Source of the DNA: Eledone cirrhosa
Taxonomy: Eukaryota > Mollusca > Cephalopoda > Octopoda > Eledonidae
Reading direction: 5' to 3'
DNA length: 64,000 nt
Assembly (NCBI GenBank): GCA_964016885.1
Contig: OZ024759.1
Span: 5,257,546-5,321,545, forward strand
Within the stretch, counting starts at the first letter, position 1. Each line of letters opens with the position of its first letter. This document shows positions 42,591-55,700 of this stretch, in pieces. The notes under the pieces were generated by a model, which was not told where the DNA came from, did no database searches, and saw only the letters and a program-made list of their open reading frames with translations. Made by a program: the position numbers and the translations under genes.

Positions 42591-43600
42591 TTTACTTCTA
42601 AAATATCTCATTTTTATTTTACTTCTAAAATATCTCATATATTTAAAAATTACTTATTTTAAAAAATTATTATTTATTTCTTAAAAAAATTACTTTTTAA
42701 AGATTATTTAAAATTTTTTTATATTTTTTAATATTTTTTAAATATTTTTAAACATTTTAAATAGTTTAAGTACTTTTTAAGTATTTTATTTTGTTAAAAG
42801 GGTTTTTTGAGTATCTTCTGAGATTAAAAAAAATTTTTTTTTTATTTTTCCAGAAATGTTTTCCAGAACTTTTAATATTTTAATATTTTAAATATTTTTT
42901 AATTATTTAATATTAGAGTTATAACCAATAACTAATTCTGGCTATATATATCTTTCAACATTTATATCTTCGTCAAAATGGTCTCTTACTAACTAATAAA
43001 TAAACAAAGCTGGGTTTTTCAGTATCTTCCTAATTTAAAACATTAAAAACATATAAATAATCTTATTAACTCAGTTAATTTAATTACTTACACTAAATAT
43101 AAACCAGTATCCCTCATAACTTATTAAAACAATTATCTATAACATGATATAGCCATTTATCCACTCATATATCTATTCTTCTATCTATTGATTCTCCTAT
43201 TTTCTACTTTATATCTATTTATTTTCAATTTATTATTCAATGTCTTTATATATATTTATTTTTTCTATATATCTATTTTTCTATATACTTATAATAGTAA
43301 ATATTATATTGTATTATATTAGAATTCTAACAATAATTAGTAAATATACGTAACATTAATATAAACGTAATACTTATTTACGTTACATGAGTTCATCCTC
43401 TATAAATGTCTTTCTTCTCTCTATCTCTCTATCTATCTCATAACAGTAATTTTTTTCTCTCTCTTTCTTCTCTTTCTTCCCTATCTTTCCCCAGCGTAAT
43501 TTAAATAAACGGTTGTTTTTTCAATTTTTCATACATTCATTTGCATATTCACACATAACTTTGAATTACCCCTAATAAGTTTCCCTTATCCAGCGAATTT
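42590..43600. other. Very AT-rich, non-coding region
   Basis: Long runs of TTTAAAATATTTTT-type text lie from 42590 to 42920, then mixed AT-rich sequence and a CT-rich stretch (43400-43490). No gene or element was recognised before the ribozyme candidate at 43629. Confidence 0.7.
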
Positions 43601-43628
43601 CCGACCGTTATTTATAAAACAAATTTTG

Positions 43629-43693
43629 TATTTTATCTGATGAAAGAGCACCAAGATTGACTTGGTCGCCCTTGAAATATATATAATAAAATA
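43629..43693 (+). ncRNA. Candidate hammerhead ribozyme 1
   Basis: The conserved core CTGATGA (43637-43643) and GAAA (43674-43677) flank a hairpin (stem II) made of AAGAGC-ACCAAG and CTTGGT-C-GCCCTT. Stem I is a perfect 8 bp pair, TATTTTAT (43629-43636) with ATAAAATA (43686-43693). Between GAAA and stem I the A-TATATAT-A stretch gives a two-base-pair stem III and the required U-A at the predicted cleavage site (after 43685). Very short stem III is typical of hammerheads in Penelope-like elements and retrozymes. A second copy at 44877 supports it. Activity is untested. Confidence 0.65.
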
Positions 43694-43888
43694 AATATGC
43701 AAAAGTTCTATTTAAATTGTTGGGATACAACAAGCAAATATGTTTATAACTGATATAAAGCACTCAACAAGTATTTGGAATAAACATACGATATTAACAA
43801 TCCTTTTGTATTTTATGTACTCAATTATATTATGTACTATATTGATTTATACTTCTCTCTATATGTGAGTATATATGTATATGTGTAT

Positions 43889-44020
43889 ATTGACATACAT
43901 GTACATGTGTTCTATGCATTTTTATGAATATATTGACATACATGTACATGCGTTCTATGCATTTTTATGAATATATTGACATACATGTACATGCGTTCTA
44001 TGCATTTTTATGAATATATG
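43889..44020. repeat. 43 bp minisatellite, three copies
   Basis: TTGACATACATGTACATG, CGTTCTATGCATTTTTATGA and ATATA are repeated three times with almost no change. It lies between the two ribozyme candidates. Confidence 0.88.
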
Positions 44021-44876
44021 TCTGTCTGTATGTATGCATGCGTGACGCGAATCTACCAATTGGCCGAGGATGCACACACATGTATATATATGTATATGTA
44101 AGAATTGTGTGTGTACATGTACATGTATACCCATACAATTTGATTGCAGATAGACATAACTAACAGCCATAAATGCATACCAGCTAATCTTATATATTTA
44201 TATATATATATTAAAAACATTTTTTATAAAAAATATTTTATTTAATAACACAAAGGATGGATAACATTAAATTAAAAATTCATTTATGCTTTGTATGTAT
44301 ATATTATATACGTGGTTAGATATGGTGTGTATTTTGTGAGTGTGTGTATATATATATATTTATGTGTATTTTTGCGTGTGTGTACGTGTTATATGATATG
44401 TAGTTCTCTAGCAATATATAGATTTCTTAATGTTTAGATTCCAATTTTTAATATATTGATCTCAATTTTTAAACTAAATATCTAATCATAGTTAAACAAT
44501 GATTAATTTCTCATATTATGTATGTATATTCCATTCATGATTATTAATATTTCTAATTTTATTTATTCATTTCATCTCAATTGTTAAGTTAACTTAATAT
44601 GACATGACTTAATGTGTTCATTCTTTCCCCTCTCTCTATCTCTATATTTTTCTCTCTGTCTGGTGTTTTGATATATCTCTCTCGTTTTTCTCTCCTTTTT
44701 CTTTCTTTCTGTCTCCCTTTTCTCTCTCTCCGTCCTTTTCCTTATCTGTAACACAACGACTTATTTTAAAAATACTAATATAAGTAAACAACTCCACTAT
44801 CCCTGAGTCTTCCAAAAGTAACGGTTGCATTTTGTAAGGGTATGTCAATATTTATTTATAAAACTGTTATATATTG

Positions 44877-44941
44877 TATTTTGTCTGATGAAAGCATACC
44901 ATAATTTAACATGGTATCCTTGAAATATGTATAATGAAATA
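44877..44941 (+). ncRNA. Candidate hammerhead ribozyme 2
   Basis: The core CTGATGA (44885-44891) and GAAA (44922-44925) flank a hairpin with ATACCAT paired to ATGGTAT and AAG paired to CTT. Stem I is TATTTTGT (44877-44884) with ATGAAATA (44934-44941): six Watson-Crick and two G-U pairs, although both strands differ from copy 1. The cleavage dinucleotide T-A at 44932-44933 is kept. A third, partial piece (GTATAATAAAATAAATATAG) lies at about 44970-44989 without the core. The rest of 44030-44870 is AT-rich and unassigned. Confidence 0.65.
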
Positions 44942-45009
44942 GATATGGTTTTATAAATATAGTTTCCATTTGTTAATATCGTATAATAAAATAAATATAG
45001 TTTTATAAA

Positions 45010-45400
45010 TCATCATCACCGTTTTACGTCCGTTCTTCCATGCTAGCATGGGTTAGACGGGTTGTCCTGTTGTGGGCAGTGTCTGGTCGGCTGACCATGC
45101 CTTGCTCATACAGGAACTGATTTTGGCTTTTCTACAGCCGGATGCCCTTCCTAACACCAACCTCATTTACAGTGAGTGTTGCGTGCTTTTTTCCGTGGCG
45201 CCCACATGTCCACTTTACAGTGTGGGCTGGGTGCTTTTTCTGTGTGGCACCTCCACGACCACTTTGCAGTGGGAGGGTGTGGGGGCATATTGTCTATATG
45301 CTTCATCTTGAACCCATGGAAGGTCGGGTACTCTGTATTACTGCGTGACGCCAGAGGTCACGGTCGTGTGTCATCATCGCCTTTGAGAGGTGTGTGTTTA
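45010..45400 (+). repeat. Dispersed CATCATCA repeat, long copy
   Basis: It runs from CATCATCACCGTTTTACGTC through CCATGCTAGCATGGGTTAGA, GCCGGATGCCCTTCCTAACA and three successive CACTTTACAGTGTGGGCTGG-like blocks to GAGGTCACGGTCGTGTGTCA. Internal repetition of the CACTTTACAGTG block resembles the first step toward the satellite that starts beyond the gap. (TA)n follows at 45399-45424. Confidence 0.82.
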
Positions 45401-45676
45401 TATATATATATATATATATATATACAAATAAATTATCGAGAATCGGAATCTCGGCCCACGAAATAACGAAACACAATCTTCGAAAAGTGTAGCAAAGTGC
45501 TCAATAGTTTGGATAAACCAGAGCTATAACTAATATTTAAATACCAACACACTGAGATAATGCTTAAAATCATTCGCACAGCCGAAAAAACGACCAAGAA
45601 AATTCGGGTCAGACAAATAATAAATATATATATATATATTTTTTCTTTTAACATATATGTGTATATAAAATATATA

Positions 45677-45751
45677 CAGGAACTCCCCAAAAATGTATAC
45701 ACACTTCAACTACAGTCTATGTAAGTGTGTATATATTTTTGGGGGACACTG
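45677..45751. mobile_element. 75 bp mariner-like palindromic element
   Basis: TA flanks both sides. The left arm is CAGGAACTCCCCAAAAATGT then ATACACACTT and the right arm is AAGTGTGTATATATTTTTGG then GGGACACTG, inverted with a 16 bp centre. The CAG...CTG ends with TA duplication fit Tc1/mariner-type MITEs. Confidence 0.75.
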
Positions 45752-45759
45752 TAATATAC

Positions 45760-46548
45760 ATATCATTAAACGTATCTCCTACATGTGTATAAATAAATAT
45801 ACATGTATTTTATTAACAATTTTCTGTAGAATCTGTTAAACATGGAAGAAAATGTGGAGACTAAATAAAATTAACGTGTTGGTCACATTAACTTAATAAT
45901 ATAACTATATATTAATGAAATATGTCGAAATAAAAGTTGTAATTGTGACAAAAATATTGATTCGGTAGTTTATTATGACCAAGATTGAATATTTAATGGA
46001 ATTAAGTGGAATTTATTAGGAAATAAGACAATAAAACAGTGAAATGTTGAGGTTAAAAGAGAGAAAAACAAAATGTCCTCTCTTTATAAACTTTAATGTG
46101 GTTGAATTAGTAGCGGCTCGGCTTACTAAACTCAGCTCTCTCAAGGGTTCGAATCTCACGTAGTTTACTATAGTGTCTACAGAGTTATCTCCTACTGCTT
46201 TTATATAGTATCACTGTTTATTGTAAAGAGGGCGCTACAATCATTTACTAGTGTGACCAATGGTTTGCAGTCTGGCTTACTAACGCCAGGACTAAAGTGT
46301 TACATGGTTCCAACCGGGCTGGTTCCTTAATTTTTAAAAAGAGTTATCACCCATAGTCTTTCAGAGATTCCTCGAAAGGTGGCGTGGCGATCTGCTTTCA
46401 TGAGGAGTAGTAAGAGACAATAATATATGTAAGGAGGAGGAGTGAGAGAGACAAAAACAAAACTGTGTTAATTCTCTCTCCCCCTCGCTTCTTTTACTCT
46501 ATCTACCTGTTATGTCTTCATTTCACTGTTTTATTGTCTTACTAGCAG
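45760..46548. other. Unassigned sequence before the gap
   Basis: No gene was recognised. A possible B-box-like GGGTTCGAATCTCAC at 46145-46159 and related text near 46310 hint at degraded tRNA-derived repeats. The left edge of the satellite is not reached before the gap. Confidence 0.4.
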
Positions 46549-46748
46549 NNNNNNNNNNNNNNNNNNNNNNNNNNNNNNNNNNNNNNNNNNNNNNNNNNNN
46601 NNNNNNNNNNNNNNNNNNNNNNNNNNNNNNNNNNNNNNNNNNNNNNNNNNNNNNNNNNNNNNNNNNNNNNNNNNNNNNNNNNNNNNNNNNNNNNNNNNNN
46701 NNNNNNNNNNNNNNNNNNNNNNNNNNNNNNNNNNNNNNNNNNNNNNNN
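46549..46748. other. Assembly gap of exactly 200 N
   Basis: The block is 200 N. The round length suggests a placeholder of unknown true size. Unique AT-rich sequence lies to the left and satellite to the right. Confidence 0.99.
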
Positions 46749-49700
46749 GTTTTTACCGTGTTGCCTAGACGGCCACATTACAGCGTGGACTGTCTGGCGG
46801 GTTTTCTACGGCTGGATGCCCTTCCTAACACCAACCACATTTACAGTGTGGACTGTCAGGTTTTTACCGTGTTGCCTACACGGCCACATTACAGCGTGGA
46901 CTGTCTGGCGGGTTTTCTACGGCTGGATGACCTTCCTAACACCAACCACATTTACAGTGTGGACTGGGAGGTTTTTACCGTGTTGCCTACAAGGCCACAT
47001 TACAGCGTGGACTGTCTGGCGGGTTTTCTACGGCTGGATGCCCTTCCTAACACCAACCACATTTACATTTTGGACTGGGAGATTTTTACCGTGTTGCCTA
47101 CACGGCCACATTACAGCATGGACTGTCTGGCGGGTTTTCTACGGCTGGATGCCCTTCCTAACACCAACCACATTTACAGTGTGGGGCTGGGAGGTTTTTA
47201 CCGTGTTGCCTACACAGCCACATTACAGCGTGGACTGTCTGGCGGGTTTTCTACAGCTGGATGCCCTTCCTAACACCAACTACGTTTACAGTGTGGAACT
47301 GGGAGGTTTTTACCGTGTTGCCTACACGGCCACATTACAGCGTGGACTGTCTGGCGGGTTTTCTACGGCTGGATGCCCTTCCTAACACCAACCACATTTA
47401 CAGTGTGGGCTGGGAGGTTTTTACCGTGTTGCTTACACGGCCACATTACAGCGTGGACTGTCTGGCGGGTTTTCTACAGCTGGATGCCCTTCCTAACACC
47501 AACTATGCTTACAGTGTGGAACTGGGAGGTTTTTCCGTGTTGCCTACACGGCCACATTACAGCGTGGACTGTCTGGCGGGTTTTCTACAGCTGGATGCCC
47601 TTCCTAACACCAACCACATTTACAGTGTGGACTGGGAGATTTTTACCGTGGTGCCCTCACGGCCACATTACATCGTGGACTGTCTGGCGGGTTTTCTACG
47701 GCTGGATGCCCTTCCTAACACCAACCACATTTACAGTGTGGGGCTGGGAGGTTTTTACCGTGTTGCCTACACGGCCACATTACAGCGTGGACTGTCTGGC
47801 GGGTTTTCTACGGCTGGATGCCCTTCCTAACACCAACCACATTTACAGTGTGGGCTGGGAGGTTTTTACCGTGTTGCCTACACGGCCACATTACAGCGTG
47901 GACTGTCTGGCGGGTTTTCTACAGCTGGATGCCCTTCCTAACACCAACCACATTTACAGTGTGGACTGGGAGATTTTTACCGTGGTGCCTACACGGCCAC
48001 ATTACAGCGTGGACTGTCTGGCGGGTTTTCTACGGCTGGATGCCCTTCCTAACACCAACCACATTTACAGTGTGGACTGGGAGGTTTTTACCGTGTTGCC
48101 TAGACGGCCACATTACAGCGTGGACTGTCTGGCGGGTTTTCTACGGCTGGATGCCCTTCCTAACACCAACCACATTTACAGTGTGGACTGTCAGGTTTTT
48201 ACCGTGTTGCCTACACGGCCACATTACAGCGTGGACTGTCTGGCGGGTTTTCTACGGCTGGATGACCTTCCTAACACCAACCACATTTACAGTGTGGACT
48301 GGGAGGTTTTTACCGTGTTGCCTACAAGGCCACATTACAGCGTGGACTGTCTGGCGGGTTTTCTACGGCTGGATGCCCTTCCTAACACCAACCACATTTA
48401 CATTTTGGACTGGGAGATTTTTACCGTGTTGCCTACACGGCCACATTACAGCATGGACTGTCTGGCGGGTTTTCTACGGCTGGATGCCCTTCCTAACACC
48501 AACCACATTTACAGTGTGGGGCTGGGAGGTTTTTACCGTGTTGCCTACACAGCCACATTACAGCGTGGACTGTCTGGCGGGTTTTCTACAGCTGGATGCC
48601 CTTCCTAACACCAACTACGTTTACAGTGTGGAACTGGGAGGTTTTTACCGTGTTGCCTACACGGCCACATTACAGCGTGGACTGTCTGGCGGGTTTTCTA
48701 CGGCTGGATGCCCTTCCTAACACCAACCACATTTACAGTGTGGACTGGGAGGTTTTTACCGTGTTGCCTACAAGGCCACATTACAGCGTGGACTGTCTGT
48801 CGGGTTTTCTACGGCTGGATGCCCTTCCTAACACCAATCACATTTACAGTGTGGACTGGGAGATTTTTACCGTGTTGCCTACACGGCCACATTACAGCGT
48901 GGACTGTCTGGCGGGTTTTCTACGGCTGGATGCCCTTCCTAACACCAACTACGTTTACAGTGTGGAACTGGGAGGTTTTTAGCGTGTTGCCTACACGGCC
49001 ACATTACAGCGTGGACTGTCTGGCGGGTTTTCTACAGCTGGATGCCCTTCCTAACACCAACCACATTTACAGTGTGGACTGGGAGATTTTTACCGTGTTG
49101 CCTACACGGCCACATTACAGCGTGGACTGTCTGGCGGGTTTTCTACGGCTGGATGCCCTTCCTAACACCAACCACATTTACAGTGTGGACTGGGAGGTTT
49201 TTACCGTGTTGCCTACACGGCCACATTACAGCGTGGACTGTCTGGCGGGTTATCTACGGCTTGATGCCCTTCCTAACACCAACCACACTTACAGTGTGGA
49301 CTGGGAGGTTTTTACCGCGTTGCCTACACGGCCACATTACAGCATGGACTGTCTGGCGGGTTTTCTACGGCTGGATGCCCTTCCTAACACCAACCACATT
49401 TACAGTGTGGGGCTGGGAGGTTTTTACCGTGTTGCCTACACAGCCACATTACAGCGTGGACTGTCTGGCGGGTTTTCTACAGCTGGATGCCCTTCCTAAC
49501 ACCAACTACGTTTACAGTGTGGAACTGGGAGGTTTTTACCGTGTTGCCTACACGGCCACATTACAGCGTGGACTGTCTGGCGGGTTTTCTACGGCTGGAT
49601 GCCCTTCCTAACACCAACCACATTTACAGTGTGGGCTGGGAGGTTTTTACCGTGTTGCTTACACGGCCACATTACAGCGTGGACTGTCTGGCGGGTTTTC

Positions 49701-52700
49701 TACAGCTGGATGCCCTTCCTAACACCAACTATGCTTACAGTGTGGAACTGGGAGGTTTTTCCGTGTTGCCTACACGGCCACATTACAGCGTGGACTGTCT
49801 GGCGGGTTTTCTACAGCTGGATGCCCTTCCTAACACCAACCACATTTACAGTGTGGACTGGGAGATTTTTACCGTGGTGCCCTCACGGCCACATTACATC
49901 GTGGACTGTCTGGCGGGTTTTCTACGGCTGGATGCCCTTCCTAACACCAACCACATTTACAGTGTGGGGCTGGGAGGTTTTTACCGTGTTGCCTACACGG
50001 CCACATTACAGCGTGGACTGTCTGGCGGGTTTTCTACGGCTGGATGCCCTTCCTAACACCAACCACATTTACAGTGTGGGCTGGGAGGTTTTTACCGTGT
50101 TGCCTACACGGCCACATTACAGCGTGGACTGTCTGGCGGGTTTTCTACAGCTGGATGCCCTTCCTAACACCAACCACATTTACAGTGTGGACTGGGAGAT
50201 TTTTACCGTGGTGCCTACACGGCCACATTACAGCGTGGACTGTCTGGCGGGTTTTCTACGGCTGGATGCCCTTCCTAACACCAACCACATTTACAGTGTG
50301 GACTGGGAGGTTTTTACCGTGTTGCCTAGACGGCCACATTACAGCGTGGACTGTCTGGCGGGTTTTCTACGGCTGGATGCCCTTCCTAACACCAACCACA
50401 TTTACAGTGTGGACTGTCAGGTTTTTACCGTGTTGCCTACACGGCCACATTACAGCGTGGACTGTCTGGCGGGTTTTCTACGGCTGGATGACCTTCCTAA
50501 CACCAACCACATTTACAGTGTGGACTGGGAGGTTTTTACCGTGTTGCCTACAAGGCCACATTACAGCGTGGACTGTCTGGCGGGTTTTCTACGGCTGGAT
50601 GCCCTTCCTAACACCAACCACATTTACATTTTGGACTGGTAGATTTTTACCGTGTTGCCTACACGGCCACATTACAGCGTGGACTGACTGGCGGGTTTTC
50701 TACAGCTGGATGCTCTTCCTAACACCAACCACATTTACAGTGTGGACTGGGAGATTTTTACCGTGTTGCCTACACGGCCACATTACAGCGTGGACTATCT
50801 GGCGGGTTTTCTACGGCTGGATGCCCTTCCTAACACCAACCACATTTAGTGTGTGGTTGCGAGGTTTTTACCGTGTTGCCTACACGGCCACATTACAGCG
50901 TGGACTGTCTGGCGGGTTTTCTACGGCTGGATGCCCTTCCTAACACCAACCACATTTACAGTGTGGGGCTGGGAGGTTTTTACCGTGTTGCCTACACGGC
51001 CACATTACAGCGTGGACTGTCTGGCGGGTTTTCTACGGCTGGATGCCCTTCCTAACACCAACCACATTTACAGTGTGGGCTGGGAGGTTTTTACCGTGTT
51101 GCCTACACGGCCACATTACAGCGTGGACTGTCTGGCGGGTTTTCTACAGCTGGATGCCCTTCCTAACACCAACCACATTTACAGTGTGGACTGGGAGATT
51201 TTTACCGTGTTGCCTACACGGCCACGTTACAGCGTGGACTGTCTGGCGGGTTTTCTACGGCTGGATGCCCTTCCTAACACCAACTACGTTTACAGTGTGG
51301 AACTGGGAGGTTTTTAGCGTGTTGCCTACACGGCCACATTACAGCGTGGACTGTCTGGCGGGTTTTCTACAGCTGGATGCCCTTCCTAACACCAACCACA
51401 TTTACAGTGTGGACTGGGAGATTTTTACCGTGTTGCCTACACGGCCACATTACAGCGTGGACTGTCTGGCGGGTTTTCTACGGCTGGATGCCCTTCCTAA
51501 CACCAACCACATTTACAGTGTGGACTGGGAGGTTTTTACCGTGTTGCCTACACGGCCACATTACAGCGTGGACTGTCTGGCGGGTTATCTACGGCTGGAT
51601 GCCCTTCCTAACACCAACCACATTTACAGTGTGGACTGGGAGGTTTTTACCGCGTTGCCTACACGGCCACATTACAGCGTGGACTGTCTGGCGGGTTTTC
51701 TACGGCTGGATGCCCTTCCTAACACCAACCACATTTACAGTGTGGGGCTGGGAGGTTTTTACCGTGTTGCCTACACAGCCACATTACAGCGTGGACTGTC
51801 TGGCGGGTTTTCTACAGCTGGATGCCCTTCCTAACACCAACTACGTTTACAGTGTGGAACTGGGTGGTTTTTACCGTGTTGCCTACACGGCCACATTACA
51901 GCGTGGACTGTCTGGCGGGTTTTCTACGGCTGGATGCCCTTCCTAACACCAACCACATTTACAGTGTGGGCTGGGAGGTTTTTACCGTGTTGCTTACACG
52001 GCCACATTACAGCGTGGACTGTCTGGCGGGTTTTCTACAGCTGGATGCCCTTCCTAACACCAACTACGCTTACAGTGTGGAACTGGGAGGTTTTTTCCGT
52101 GTTGCCTACACGGCCACATTACAGCGTGGACTGTCTGGCGGGTTTTCTACAGCTGGATGCCCTTCCTAACACCAACCACATTTACAGTGTGGACTGGGAG
52201 ATTTTTACCGTGTTGCCTACACGGCCACATTACAGCGTGGACTGCCTGGCGGGTTTTCTACGGCTGGATGCCCTTCCTAACACCAACCACATTTACAGTG
52301 TGGACTGGGAGGTTTTTACCGTGTTGCCTACACGGCCACATTACAGCGGGGACTGTCTGGCGGGTTTTCTACGGCTGGATGCTCTTCCTAACACCAACCA
52401 CATTTACAGTGTGGACTGGGAGGTTTTTACCGTGTTGCCTACAAGGCCACATTACAGCGTGGACTGTCTGGCGGGTTTTCTACGGCTGGATGCCCTTCCT
52501 AACACCAACCACATTTCATTGTGGACTGGGAGATTTTTACCGTGTTGCCTACACGGCCACATTACAGCGTGGACTGACTGGCGGATTTTCTACAGCTGGA
52601 TGCTCTTCCTAACACCAACCACATTTACAGTGTGGACTGGGAGATTTTTACCGTGTTGCCTACACGGCCACATTACAGCGTGGACTGTCTGGCGGGTTTT

Positions 52701-55700
52701 CTACGGCTGGATGCCCTTCCTAACACCAACCACATTTACAGTGTGGGCTGGGAGGTTTTTACCGTGTTGCCTACACGGCCACAATACAGCGTGGACTGTC
52801 TGGCGGGTTTTCTACAGCTGGATGCCCTTCCTAACACCAACTACGGTTACAGTGTGGAACTGGGAGGTTTTTTCCGTGTTGCCTACACGGCCACATTACA
52901 GCGTGGACTGTCTGGCGGGTTTTCTACAGCTGGATGCCCTTCCTAACACCAACCACATTTACAGTGTGGACTGGGAGATTTTTACCGTGTTGCCTACACG
53001 GCCACATTACAGCGTGGACTGTCTGGCGGGTTTTCTACGGCTGGATGCCCTCCCTAACACCAACCACATTTACAGTGTGGACTGGGAGGTTTTTACCGTG
53101 TTGCCTACACGGCCACATTACAGCGTGGACTGTCTGGCTGGTTTTCTACGGCTGGATGCCATTCCTAACACCAACCACATTTACAGTGTGGACTGGGAGG
53201 TTTTTACCCTGTTGCCTACAAGGCCACATTACAGCGTGGACTGTCTGGCGGGTTTTCTACGGCTGGATGCCCTTCCTAACACCAACCACATTTACATTGT
53301 GGACTGGGAGATTTTTACCGTGTTGCCTACACGGCCACATTACAGCGTGGACTGACTGGCGGGTTTTCTACAGCTGGATGCTCTTCCTAACACCAACCAC
53401 ATTTACAGTGTGGACTGGGAGATTTTTACCGTGTTGCCTACACGGCCACATTACAGCGTGGACTATCTGGCGGGTTTTCTACGGCTGGATGCCCTTCCTA
53501 ACACCAACCACATTTAGTGTGTGGTTGCGAGGTTTTTACCGTGTTGCCTACACGGCCACATTACAGCGTGGACTGTCTGGCGGGTTTTCTACGGCTGGAT
53601 GCCCTTCCTAACACCAACTACGTTTACAGTGTGGAACTGGGAGGTTTTTAGCGTGTTGCCTACACGGCCACATTACAGCGTGGACTGTCTGGCGGGTTTT
53701 CTACAGCTGGATACCCTTCCTAACACCAACCACATTTACAGTGTGGACTGGGAGATTTTTACCGTGTTGCCTACACGGCCACATTACAGCGTGGACTGTC
53801 TGGCGGGTTTTCTACGGCTGGATGCCCTTCCTAACACCAACCACATTTACAGTGTGGACTGGGAGGTTTTTACCGTGTTGCCTACACGGCCACATTACAG
53901 CGTGGACTGTCTGGCGGGTTATCTACGGCTGGATGCCCTTCCTAACACCAACCACATTTACAGTGTGGACTGGGAGGTTTTTACCGCGTTGCCTACACGG
54001 CCACATTACAGCGTGGACTGTCTGGCGGGTTTTCTACGGCTGGATGCCCTTCCTAACACCAACCACATTTACAGTGTGGGGCTGGGAGGTTTTTACCGTG
54101 TTGCCTACACAGCCACATTACAGCGTGGACTGTCTGGCGGGTTTTCTACAGCTGGATGCCCTTCCTAACACCAACTACGTTTACAGTGTGGAACTGGGAG
54201 GTTTTTACCGTGTTGCCTACACGGCCACATTACAGCGTGGACTGTCTGGCGGGTTTTCTACGGCTGGATGCCCTTCCTAACACCAACCACATTTAGTGTG
54301 TGGGGCTGGGAGGTTTTTACCGTGTTGCCTGCACAGCCACATTACAGCGTGGACTGTCTGGCGGGTTTTCTACAGCTGGATGCCCTTCCTAACACCAACT
54401 ACGCTTACAGTGTGGAACTGGGAGGTTTTTTCCGTGTTGCCTACACGGCCACATTACAGCGTGGACTGTCTGGCGGGTTTTCTACAGCTGGATGCCCTTC
54501 CTAACATCAACCACATTTACAGTGTGGACTGGGAGGTTTTACCGTGTTGCCTACACGGCCACATTACAGCGTGGACTGTCTGGCGGGTTTTCTACGGCTG
54601 GATGCCCTTCCTAACACCAACCACATTTACAGTGTGGACTGGGAGGTTTTTACCGTGTTGCCTACACGGCCACATTACAGCGTGGACTGTCTGGCGGGTT
54701 TTCTACGGCTGGATGCCCTTCGTAACACCAACCACATTTACAGTGTGGGGCTGGGAGGTTTTTACCGTGTTGCCTACACGGCCACATTACAGCGTGGACT
54801 GTCTGGCGGGTTTTCTACAGCTGGATGCCCTTCCTAACACCAACCACATTTACAGTGTGGACTGGGAGATTTTTACCGTGTTGCCTACACGGCCACATTA
54901 CAGCGTGGACTGCCTGGCGGGTTTTCTACGGCTGGATGCCCTTCCTAACACCAACCACATTTACAGTGTGGACTGGGAGGTTTTTACCGTGTTGCCTACA
55001 CGGCCACATTACAGCGTGGACTGTCTGGCGGGTTTTCTACGGCTGGATGCTCTTCCTAACACCAACCACATTTACAGTGTGGACTGGGAGGTTTTTACCG
55101 TGTTGCCTACAAGGCCACATTACAGCGTGGACTGTCTGGCGGGTTTTCTACGGCTGGATGCCCTTCCTAACACCAACCACATTTCATTGTGGACTGGGAG
55201 ATTTTTACCGTGTTGCCTACACGGCCACATTACAGCGTGGACTGACTGGCGGATTTTCTACAGCTGGATGCTCTTCCTAACACCAACCACATTTACAGTG
55301 TGGACTGGGAGATTTTTACCGTGTTGCCTACACGGCCACATTACAGCGTGGACTGTCTGGCGGGTTTTCTACGGCTGGATGCCCTTCCTAACACCAACCA
55401 CATTTACAGTGTGGGCTGGGAGGTTTTTACCGTGTTGCCTACACGGCCACAATACAGCGTGGACTGTCTGGCGGGTTTTCTACAGCTGGATGCCCTTCCT
55501 AACACCAACCACATTTACAGTGTGGACTGGGAGATTTTTACCGTGTTGCCTACACGGCCACATTACAGCGTGGACTGTCTGGCGGGTTTTCTACGGCTGG
55601 ATGCCCTCCCTAACACCAACCACATTTACAGTGTGGACTGGGAGGTTTTTACCGTGTTGCCTACACGGCCACATTACAGCGTGGACTGTCTGGCTGGTTT

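Noticed and set aside
44642..44848. Lys/Glu-rich open frame on the minus strand (REKGDRKKEKGEKNERD)
   Set aside because: It is translation of a CT-rich low-complexity stretch that also precedes the first ribozyme candidate.
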